This document shows positions 1 to 8,913 of a DNA stretch of 64,000 nucleotides, piece by piece. Made by a program: the position numbers and the translations under genes. The DNA lies in NCBI GenBank assembly GCA_019426215.1, contig CM033396.1, positions 19,979,101-20,043,100 on the forward strand, read 5' to 3'. Origin of the DNA: Buddleja alternifolia. Its lineage: Eukaryota; Streptophyta; Magnoliopsida; Lamiales; Scrophulariaceae. The number at the start of each line of letters is the position of its first letter. Within the stretch, counting starts at the first letter, position 1. The notes under the pieces are model-generated. The model ran no database searches and had not been told where the DNA came from. It was given only the letters and a program-made list of their open reading frames with translations.

Positions 1-229
1 ATTGTGACGCAGCTCTTCTTGATGCATGCTGCTTTAGATCCGCTTCTTCGGGTCCGTCCCCTCCTCCAGCCGCAGATCAACCATTGTCGAGTCGCCCGAT
101 CTGCCGGCAGGTGGTGCCAAGGCTCCAGCTGAGGTCGATGTCCCGGGTGGTGCAGGAGTTGATGCCCAGGCTGCTCCCCCTGAAGCCTTGAAAAATTCGA
201 TGCTTCCCTTTTTAAGACTTGGTTTTTGA
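1..229 (+). pseudogene. 3' tail of antisense ORF (aORF) of Tat element 1
   Basis: This plus-strand stretch aligns at the DNA level with the end of the better preserved aORF at 24990-25220: a leucine- and alanine-rich segment followed by a Pro/Ser/Gly/Ala-rich tail. In element 1 the frame is broken. One frame stops with TGA at 189-191; another, which best matches the Gly/Ala-rich tail of element 2, runs to TGA at 227-229. The protein runs opposite to gag-pol. Its N-terminal domain is outside the window. The function of Tat aORFs is unknown. Confidence 0.6.
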
Positions 230-1680
230 CGGGCATATGTAGCCCTAGTATTTCGAAACACCTTTTATTTTTGCTGTTTTGATGGCCTGTGTTGCCTTTT
301 TGACAAATTCTTGCTCGTTTTGCTGTCCCTGCCCAGGTTGGGCTGTTGACATCTTTTATTATGCATGTTAGGTTAGACTCGTACTTCTTACTTTGTTACC
401 CGCATTTTTGACATTTTGGTGCGAATATTTTGCTTTATGTGCTGAACATGTTTACTTACATTGTTTTGGGATGTGTGATGTCCATCTTGCATATGGTGTA
501 CCTGCTATGTCTTATAAAAGAAAAGCTTAAGAGTAATTGTTTGCACAAATTCACCAAGGAATGATCTAACCTTACTGTTGAATTACCACGAGATAATCAC
601 TAGGACAATAACGAATTAGGTTATCACGACCATACCTCGACTAGGGGCACCTCTATGAAAATATTACAATCGTATCTTTCTTCTCGTTAACACAAACATG
701 TCCTTAGAGAATCTGGGTAGGACCTTTTATCTACCATTCCTCACAGGAAAACAAAACAAAAATGCATTAGTTCTCAGGTGGTACCCACCAGACCTACACT
801 GAGCTATAGCCCAGTTGGGTCAGGTGGTCCACAAATTGTTGCAATCGTGGGGACTTGCATCATCACCTCCGTCAACTTCTTAGTAATTTCCTGACACGTA
901 CAATCGTGGGGACTTGTACTGTCACTATGCAATCATGGGGACTTGCCTTTCTCTTGTTCTTATGCAATCGTGGTGCCTTGCATCGGGATCAAACACTCTT
1001 TTCAGGTGCGTACAATCGTGGGGACTTGTACCACCTCCGTGTAATATTGGACACTCACCGCAACTATGCAATCGTGGGGACTTGCATTTACCTTCTGCCT
1101 TATATTCCCTTTTTTCCTCCCTCCGTCGAAAATATTCCTTATGGGCTAGGTGGCCAGCCCATACCGAAGGTATCCTTATGTCCCACATTCTCCGTGCCTT
1201 CCCCCTTATTCCTTCTCCGACCTTATGACTGCCCCTTTCTCCTTGTCTCTCCAAACCCCGGTCTTTTCTTAGGTAGCCCCGTAAATGTTCCCAGGATCTA
1301 CCCTCCTTATCTCTCCCGGCCTGGAGACCGTCTGATCTGTAGGCGAATTATCCCTGCCTAGACAGATCCGGGTCCACACACAGATGGTACAGTCCTAACC
1401 TCCGACTACCTCCATTGCACCAGCAACCCTTTACTCCACAATTTATCATACATACTTTACATATAGGTACAATTCAGTCTTGCACTTTTGAAAATAAATC
1501 TTACTTCATTGGGAGCTTTGCATGTGGCCCTGCAAAGAAGGCTTGACAATTCTCGTACCTGAAAGTCACAACGATCACCACTTCCAAAAGGATTATTAGG
1601 AAAACTTAAGTTTTTCTTACGACACAAAAACAATTCAAAAGTTAAAAATGGGAATAAAAGGAATAGTGCAACCCTCGCGG
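230..1680. other. Non-coding segment between aORF and pol of element 1
   Basis: No convincing gene is present; the ORFs here are chance readings. The segment aligns in patches with 25221-26640 of element 2: the stretch just after the aORF stop (GACGGGC followed by TATGTAGCCC), the block around 780-835, the hairpin array 840-1087, and a block near 1320-1440. It would form the 3' untranslated region of both the minus-strand gag-pol transcript and the plus-strand aORF transcript. Confidence 0.6.
840..1087. repeat. Array A of six short hairpin repeats with conserved loop
   Basis: Six copies of a 20-22 base unit: a 5-6 base left arm, the ten-base loop TCGTGGGGAC or a close variant, and the complementary right arm. 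Left arms start at 840, 898, 928, 962, 1010 and 1066. Arms are ATGCAA/TTGCAT (or the inner TGCAA/TTGCA) or GTACAA/TTGTAC. The copy at 928 has a weakened right arm, and the copy at 962 has a changed loop. Copies are separated by 20-40 bases of unrelated sequence, so this is not a simple tandem repeat. A matching array lies at 25744-26080. Confidence 0.85.
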
Positions 1681-3239
1681 CTACACGTAAAACTTCTTTA
1701 GGTTCTGCATATTCCACGGGCGAGGGAGTGGCCTACCCTCCCCATCTTCCAGCTCATATGCCCCTCTAGCTAACACCTTGGTAACCTTGTATGGGCCCTC
1801 CCAGTTAGGGTCTAGTTTCTTCACCGTTCGCACCGCATCTGCACTCTTCAGCACCAGATCCCCCACCTGGACAGATCTGACCTTCACTTTTGTTCCTTGA
1901 GCCTTCAAGATACGCTGCTTGTATTGTTCGATCCTTAAGCATGCCTTGTCTGTGACTTCGTCAATTAATTCCAGCTCCTCCCTTAGCCTCTCTTCGTTTT
2001 GCTCCGGCTCAAAGTATCTTACCCGATGGGACGACACTCTGATCTCCGTGGGTATGACGGCTTCAGCTGCGTACACTAAATGAAATGGGCTTTCACCTGT
2101 AGTGGACTTTGGGGTAGTACGATATGACCATAGTACTGGTAATAATTCTTCTACCCAATTCCCACCCGCTCCCTCCAGTCTTTGGGACCGAGGTTTTGGG
2201 TAGTCACGCGAACTTATTAGAAAAATAAACAAATTGACTAAGATAAGAATTTGAAGAAAGAAAATGTAAGGGCTTTTTAAGATGGTTAGTGGACATACCT
2301 GGTCTTTAGACCTTGGACTATTATTCTATTGGTTACCTCGACCTGGCCATTTGTTTGAGGATGGGCAACGGCACTGAATCGCTGCTGGATTCCTAATTCT
2401 TCGCACCACCTCCTTAGCTTGGTCTCGCTAAATTGTCTTCCGTTATCTGCCACAATTTCCCTTGGTATGCTGAACCTGCAGATAATGTTTTTCCAAAGGA
2501 AACGGATGACCTCTGCCTCGGTGATCCGGGCTAAGGCTTCAGCTTCTACCCATTTGTTGAAGTAGTCGACTAGGACCAGTAAGAATTTCTTTTGGCCTTT
2601 TGCTATGGGAAATGGGCCTACAATATCCATCCTCTACCTGGCGAAGGGACAAGGAACACTCATGGAACGCATTGCTTCCGCCGGCTGATGAATGAGACTA
2701 GCATGTTTCTGACATTGCTCACATTTTTTTACCAGGTTGGCTGCATCTTCCTTCAAGGTTGGCCAAAAGTAACCGGCCCGCACTGTTTTCCCAGCTAGGG
2801 CTGCTCCTCCTATATGGCTGCCGCAATCCCCTTCATGTATTTCCCTTAATATATAATCTCCTTCTTCTTTCGAAGTACACCTCAGGTGGGGGTGTACAAA
2901 TGATTTCTTGTATAGCATATCATCAATCATGACGAACCTAGCAGCACGAGTCTCTAACTGTTGTCGCTTTTTCCTTTCCTCAGGTGGGGTTCCCTTTGTG
3001 AGATACTGAATTATCTCTGTTCTCCAATCTCTGCCTTCCTCTATCTGCAAGATTTCCTGCTCGGTGCTAGGTTTGGTTAGAGCTTGGATGGTAATACTCC
3101 GGGTTTGACAGTCAGCGATTGAGCTGCCCAGTTTGGACAAGTAGTCAGCTTTGGTATTTTTAGCTCGGGGTATTTGATAAATTTCTAACTTGTGGAAGTG
3201 TCCTCGCAGTGCCTCTATGGTTTTCAGGTACTTGATCAT
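1681..3239 (-). pseudogene. Integrase region of Tat element 1
   Basis: The minus strand encodes, in order, the end of the RNase H linker, the zinc-binding H2C2 region (HEGDCGSHIGG, then CEQCQKH near 2740), the catalytic core beginning MDIVGPFP near 2630 with the DNGRQF and NGQVEV motifs, and the C-terminal part ([16 protein letters not shown]) ending at 1681. Integrase would insert the cDNA copy into the host chromosome. An in-frame TAG replaces a conserved Trp just before the core (about 2631-2633). A probable intron splits the end of the core at 2180-2298; without it the frame joins correctly. The neighbours are the second RNase H upstream and the hairpin region downstream. Confidence 0.88.
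2180..2298 (-). other. Probable GT-AG intron inside the integrase of element 1
   Basis: On the minus strand the coding sequence ends ...GACCAG and is followed by GTATGTCC. A 119-base AT-rich stretch with stop codons follows and ends CCCAAAG before ACTGGAGGG. Removing it restores an in-frame Arg codon (AG+A) and a continuous integrase. Element 2 has the same insertion at the same codon (27140-27262), while element 3 has contiguous coding sequence there. Splicing is inferred, not shown. Confidence 0.6.
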
Positions 3240-3266
3240 CCTCTCTTCCTTGGCTTCATAGGCTCC

Positions 3267-4790
3267 TTATTTTTGCTTGGTAACCAGTTGCGAATCTGAG
3301 TACACTATTAAGCTCTTGGCACCTCCCTTGATTGCCATTTTCAGCCCCATGACGAATGCTTCGTATTCAGCTTCATTGTTGCTTGCTTTGAATTCAAATT
3401 TGACGGCGTATTCCCACTGATCTCCCTCAGGTGTGGTAAGTACTATGCCTGCCCCACTCCCATTCTGCGTAGATGATATGTCCACGTGTAAGAGCCATAC
3501 TTTTTCATCTTCTTCCTTCTCTTGCTCAGGTCGGGTCATTTCTGTAACAAAGTCGGCCAAGACCTGGGCCTTAATCGTAGCTCGGGATGTGTATTCTATT
3601 TCAAATTCCCCAAGCTCCACAGCCCATTTGACGAGTCAACCTGATGCTCCAGCCTTTCCCAGCACGGTCTTAAGTGGTTGGCTGGTTTTTACAATGATCT
3701 TGTAAGTTAAGAAATAAGGCTTGAGTCTCCTCGCGGTGACGGCCAGTGCCAATGCCGTTTTCTCCACATCCGGATATCGTGACTCAACGTCCGTGAGGAC
3801 TTTGCTGACATAATATACAGGCTTCTCTATCTTATCCTCCTCTCGAACTAGGACTATGCTGACAGCTCGATCAGCCACAGCTATGTAAATTACCAGGGGC
3901 TGACCTTGCACAGGTTTAGTCAATGGTGGTACCTTACTCAGGTATGTCTTGAGGTCCTCGAAGGCTTGCTGGCATTCAGCAGTCCAGCTGAAGTTATCAA
4001 CTTTCCGTAGGACCTTAAAAAAAGGTAAGCTTTTCTCCGCGGACTTGGATATGAAGCGACTTAAAGTCGTTATTCTCCCGTTCAGCCTTTGTACTTCGTT
4101 CATATTCCTAGGCGCTACCATATCTTGAATAGCTTTGATCTTTGCGGGGTTAGCCTCTATGCCTCTCTCTGTCACCATGTACCCTAGGAATTTTCCTCCT
4201 TTGATTCCAAATGGACATTTGGCCGGGTTCAGCTTCATCCCATATCTTTGAAGTGTCTCAAAGGTCTCTCGCAAGTCCTGGACGTGGGTTCTAGCGATGC
4301 GACTTTTGACCACTATATCGTCTACGTATACTTCAATATTTCTCCTCCTTTGTTCTTGGAACATTTCATCCACCAGCCTTTGGTATGTGGCCCCGACATT
4401 CTTCAAGCCAAGGGCATGACTATGTAGCAGAAGTACCGAAGGAGGTGATGAAGCTGACCTTCCTCTGGTCTTCCTCAGCCAAGGTATTTGATGATACCCG
4501 CTCTGTGCATCCATAGTGCTTAGTAATTCGTACCCAGCTGTAGCATCTACTAATTGATCGATCCTAGGTAGGGGATAGTGATCCTTAGGGCAAGCATTGT
4601 TCAGGTCATGAAATCGATGCACATTCTCCACTTTTGCCCCGCTTTTGGTACTAAAACTACGTTGGATATCCATTCCGGGACTGTATTTCCACAATGTGCT
4701 TAGCTTTGAGTAGTTTATCGATTTCGGCTTTGATGATGGCGTCTTTCTCAGGGCCGAAGTGTCTTTTCTTTTGAATGATCGGTCTTGCAC
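3267..4790 (-). pseudogene. RT and dual RNase H region of Tat element 1
   Basis: Reverse transcriptase fingers and palm are recognisable: CPKDHYPLPRIDQLVD, STMDAQSGYHQI with the first catalytic Asp, and YVDD near 4310. The thumb and the retroviral-type RNase H follow (EKPVYYVSKVL). After an in-frame TGA at about 3640, in place of a conserved Arg codon, a second RNase H begins with WLLHVD and keeps NNEAEYEA and YSDSQL, as in the extra RNase H of Tat elements. A TAA at about 3268 ends the segment. A frameshift near 4700 separates it from protease, and another near 4420-4480 scrambles the residues after QIP. The product would copy the element RNA into DNA in virus-like particles, but this copy is dead. 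Confidence 0.9.
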
Positions 4791-4836
4791 CTGGATCTAC
4801 GTTTAGGTGATGTTGTATGACTGTCGGAGCAATTCC

Positions 4837-6867
4837 CTACAAGTCATTAGCGACCAAGAAAACAGCTCTGTGTTGCCTCAGCATAGTTACCAGCTCTTCT
4901 CTCAGGTTGGGATTCAAGTGCGAACCTATCTTGATTATCTTCTCTTTGTCTCCAGGTATGAGTTCTATGCTCAAAAGCTCGCCTACCGGCTCCACGTGTG
5001 ATGATACTACTTTCTTGGCATTCTCATTATCTTCTAACTCCATAGGTTCGGGCTTGCTCTTCTTTTCTTCATTGGGCTTCTCTCCCTGCTTGATGGAGGC
5101 CAAGTAGCATTTCTTAGATTGATGCTGGTTGCCACAAACTTCCCCCACTCCATTGAGTGCTGGGAATTTGATTTTCATATGCGGTATTGAGACTACCGCC
5201 TCAAATAGAACTAGTGCCGGCCTTCCTAGTATCACATTGTAGGCCGAGGGAGTATCCACGACCAAGAATTTGGTCAGTTTTGTCCTTTTGTTAGATCCTT
5301 CACCTAAGAGAGGGTAACGAAACAATACCCATAGGTTCACCGCTTCCCCTGAGAATCCAAATAATGCAGTGCGCACGACCTCCAATTTGCCAATTCCCAG
5401 ATCCATTTGCTCGAATGCTTGGTAAAAAAGGATGTCCAGTGAGCTGCCGGTGTCGACAAAGATCCTTTGTACGTCATAGTTTGCTATGACATCAGTTATT
5501 ACCAATGCGTCACAGTGGGGTGTCTGTATGGCTTGGGCATCTTCAGGTCCGAACTGTATTTCCTTCCTAGGTCGGGTCCGGCTGACATTCATAAAGAATG
5601 ATGGTTGGGTTTCTACAACTCTTGTCTGGCGTTTTAGATTCCGCTTTGATTCGCCTGTTGCTAGGCCTCCCGATATAATATGAATAGTTGCTCGGTTGAG
5701 GTTGTCGACCTCCCTGGGTGCAATCTCTCGGGTAGGTGCCTTATTGGTTTGCTGAGGAAAATTTCCTCTGCCTGCAGCTCCGGCTCTTCCACCTCGCGAT
5801 CCTCTACCTCGACCTCTCCAGGTGTGACCCCCTCGCGCTGGGGCCGCGCTTCCTGTGTTGCGGTTATCTATCACGTATTCCTTCAAGTAGCCCATGTTTG
5901 CTATACGTTGGATTTCATCAATCAGCTGTGGACATTCATCAGTATCATGACCGTACTCGCGGTGGTACCTGCAGAAAAGTGTACTGGGAGGGTTTTTGGG
6001 CTCCTGGTCTGCACCTTCGGGCCATTGGATTAGGTTTTTGACTTCCACAGCCATCAAATGGTCACTCCAATTTCCCCTCATGGGTATGCGTCTAGATCTA
6101 GGCGCATTTGGAGCAGGTGGTGCCACTCGAGCTGTGTTGGGGATCCATTCACTTCTTTCGTCTTTTCGAGATCTGTTTCTGTTGCCATCGTCTTGCTTTT
6201 CTTTGTTTTGCTCAGCTCTCCTCATCATGTGGGTATTTTCCAGGTTGACGTATTTTTCAGCTCGGGTCAACAACTCATCTAAGCTCAGGGCGGGCCTTTT
6301 GGTCAATGATTTGAATAGATCACCCTCCTTCAAGCCCGTCGTAAATGCACTTGCCTTCAAGTCTGATATTTCCGCTGACGTCTCAAGTGCTGCTGTGTTG
6401 AAACGTTTGACATACTCACGCAGGGTTTCGTCATCCCTTTGCTTAATGCTGAATAAGTTTAAAGGAGTTTTCTCGTGCCGCTTGCTGCTGGCGAATTGGT
6501 GCAAAAACTTCAAGCTAAACTCCGAAAAAGATCCAATGGATCTAGCTGGGAGTTGGTTGAACCGCTGTTGCGCGGATTTGGCTAAGGTACATAAGAACAC
6601 CCTACATTTGATGGCATCAGAGTACCTGTGTAACAGAGCATAATTGCGAAAGGTATATAGATGGTATTCTGGATTCATGGTTCCATCATAAAGTGAAATG
6701 GATTGGACCCTGAAATCCCGTGGGAGTTCCTCATTTGCAATGAAATCTGTAAATGGAATGCCTCGATCTGCCGAGTTCCGGCCTCCTATTGTCTTACGCT
6801 CCAGGTCTTCCATTCGTCTTGCTATTTTTTCAGTCTGTTCTAACTTGGCTTTTGCCTGTTCCTTCAC
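4837..6867 (-). pseudogene. Gag (main part) and protease of Tat element 1
   Basis: This is the longest open stretch of element 1 (676 codons). About residues 70-165 match the retrotransposon gag (capsid-like) domain of plant gypsy elements (FRNYALLHRYSDAIKCRVF, with FSEFSLKFLHQFAS after it). Further on comes a Cys/His cluster, CRYHREYGHDTDEC, acting as the nucleic-acid-binding knuckle in this family, and an Arg/Gly-rich stretch. The aspartic protease keeps its active-site DTGSS, and the ILGRPAL motif follows. The frame ends in TAG at 4837 within the linker before RT. The upstream N-terminal part of gag is in other frames (7057-7614). Confidence 0.9.
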
Positions 6868-7056
6868 ATTGTGATGTACCCATCCAGATCGGGCGGAAAA
6901 GAAACTATTGGCATCATCCTCGAGTTCTTTGTCATGTTTGGTGCGGATCCATGCCTGTTGTTTCTACAGGTCTTCCTTTTCCAGGGCGTTGCTATGTGAG
7001 CGATGCACCTGGAAATGTGACTTATTCTCGTGCGGTTATTTCTTGCGCAAGTTAGG

Positions 7057-7614
7057 TTAGGGGACCCATCCTTCCATATATTCCTTTTCCAGGTCCAAGC
7101 GACACATATAGCGTCTTTCTGGCGCTAAGAACTTTTTTGGTGGCACGTCGTCATCCTTTCCTCCGCTTTGTTTGAGGTCTTCTGGTCGTTCTACTCTCTT
7201 GCCTGTGTTGCCATCGGGGATAACGTTACCATTACCCCCCATCTCCGTGTTTCCAACCTTGGGTGTACCCCTCGGAAGGAGTGGAGTCACATCATCCTTC
7301 TGCATCAGATCTGGCATGCCTGCAAGTTTAGAACTTACTACCTTATGGACAACTTTATCAATGACACCTTCGATTCTTCCCATGAATTGCTCCAAATCTA
7401 GTACACTTTGAGGAGAGGCATCCTTCCTGCTTGTTTACTCTCCTGGAGTGTTGTTTCCTACTTGGTTTTGCAGGTCATCCTCCAATCGCCTCACCAGGTT
7501 GGCCGGAGTTGCAGGTGTGGCCTGCTCAGCCCCAGATCGGGAAAACATTGTCTTCTTCCCATTTTCGCCATTTTCGATCAGATTCTTCATCATTAACATA
7601 TCTTCCGCTGCCAT
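7057..7614 (-). pseudogene. N-terminal part of gag, element 1 (broken)
   Basis: The likely gag start is the ATG at 7614 on the minus strand, 75 bases after the primer binding site. After 59 codons there is an in-frame TAA (7435-7437). The same frame continues to TAG/TAA-rich sequence at 7057, with a Lys- and Asp-rich segment (GGKDDDVPPKKFL). Between 7057 and 6867 the reading changes frame and contains stops before the main gag frame starts. The sequence is hydrophilic with no recognised domain, as is usual for this end of Tat gag. The start choice rests on its position just behind the leader. Confidence 0.6.
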
Positions 7615-7689
7615 TGCAAGATGTTAACGTTAAAGGAATTTTTTTTTGCGAAAAATAGATTTACCTCACGTCCTACTTTGCTCAGAATT

Positions 7690-7705
7690 TCCCCAGACGG
7701 CGCCA
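7690..7705 (-). promoter_or_regulatory. Primer binding site of element 1
   Basis: On the minus strand TGGCGCCGTCTGGGGA starts two bases after the 5' LTR. A TGG start directly behind the LTR is the expected form of a site pairing with the CCA end of a tRNA. The exact tRNA was not identified. Confidence 0.85.
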
Positions 7706-7707
7706 AT

Positions 7708-8248
7708 TGATGTGTGTGGGAAGCACACCAATGATTAATATGCGATATATGATATGAAAATATGATATAAAGCACGAAATGTAAGTAAAGAACACGAGAT
7801 ATTTACGTGGTTCGACCAATATTATGACCTACGTCCACGGGGTAAAAGAGTCGATCCTTTATTAGTGTTTGGAGTTGATATATATACAATTATATGATGG
7901 GGTGACCAATAAGGTAAGTCAATTATTCTAAATATACAATGGAAAGTAGAACAAATCATAATCCTTCCAACTTGAGCCATCTCCTTTATGGTATAATTGG
8001 CAGGTCGGTTAGAGTGATCTCCGCAGGTCCGGATATGGTAAGTGCATCCCTAATTGATCCTTGTCTGCTCCTTGTCTCCAGACCTGCCTTATATAGAATG
8101 TTGCACCTGGTATAGGACGAACCTCTGGAAGGTCGGACCTGACTATAATGTCTTCTAAAGGAGTTGTAGCCTGTTACGTTGTTGGGCTTGGGCCCTTAAT
8201 TGTGTTGGGCTGACAGCTTGGCCCAAGAGCCTATTTCGACTCACATCA
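7708..8248 (-). repeat. 5' LTR of Tat element 1
   Basis: The 541-base LTR begins TGATGTGAG and ends CACACATCA on the minus strand, with inverted ends TGATGTG/CACATCA. It is flanked inward by the primer binding site. A clearly similar LTR lies at 21735-22286. The five bases outside it are TTAAG (8249-8253), the candidate target duplication; the partner would be outside the window. Confidence 0.92.
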
Positions 8249-8253
8249 TTAAG

Positions 8254-8913
8254 GTAATCTTTTACTTTCATATACTCTTTGTTTTGTTAAATTCGTTTAT
8301 AAATTACATTGTTAAATTTATGTTAATTCGAATCAAATTAGAGTTTAAATTAGTTCTATTTTTAGGTTATAATTTCGAATTTATATGTATAATTTCAAAT
8401 ATTTAGGTGTAATTTGTATTATAATTTTGAATTTAATATTTATTGATTGAACTTTGATATAATTTTTAGGTATAATTTCGGATGTTTAGGTATAATTTGT
8501 ACGTCTAATTTGAATTGTTAGTTATATCTTGTATGTATAATATTGAATTTAGTGTTTAGGTATGTTTTGGCTTGAACTTTGATATAAATTTTAGGTATAA
8601 TTTGTATGTATAATTTTGAATTGTTAGTGATATTTTGATGTATAATATTGAATTTAGCATTTATGGTTTGAACTTTGATATAATTGTTAGTTTCTTATAT
8701 CATGTTGAATACAATTTATGTTTCCATATAAGTTTGAAGTATAATTTCAAATGTTTAGGTTTACATAGTATGTATAATTTCGAATGAGTAGTTATAACTT
8801 TTAGGTTTAATTAGCAATATATAAGTATAATTTCGTTTTTTGAACTATAGTTTGTACGTATAATTTAGAATTTATTGTTAATTTATGGTTTGAATTTTGG
8901 TATTATATAGAAA
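8254..8913. repeat. AT-rich degenerate repeats upstream of the MULE gene
   Basis: Phrases such as TTGAACTTTGATATAA and GGTATAATTTGTA return several times at irregular spacing of roughly 95-130 bases between about 8340 and 8900. There is no coding sequence. It may be the promoter or a 5' intron of the MULE gene that follows. Confidence 0.5.

Larger units (their letters stand above)
1..8248 (-). mobile_element. Ty3/gypsy LTR retrotransposon, Tat type (element 1), 3' end outside window
   Basis: Reading the minus strand from 8248, the order is 5' LTR, primer binding site, gag, protease, RT, RNase H, a second RNase H, integrase, a non-coding stretch with hairpins, and the tail of an ORF on the opposite strand. 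That layout, with a second RNase H and an antisense ORF between pol and the 3' LTR, is typical of the Tat lineage of plant Ty3/gypsy elements. The 3' LTR would lie left of base 1. Coding regions carry several stops and frameshifts, so this copy is not autonomous. It is the same family as the element at 21735-30985: the LTR ends, the aORF tail and the hairpin arrays align. Confidence 0.93.

Noticed and set aside
840..1087. CRISPR-like array (short repeats with unrelated spacers; also 25744-26080)
   Set aside because: The repeats are only 20-22 bases, the spacing is irregular, the arms vary, and the setting is inside plant retrotransposons with no cas genes.
855..1361. Plus-strand ORF of 168 codons over hairpin array A
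   Set aside because: It exists because the hairpin units happen to lack stops in one frame. It is not kept in array B and has no known domain.
5486..6643. Several plus-strand ORFs opposite gag and protease of element 1
   Set aside because: They are shadows of the well supported minus-strand gag-protease frame.
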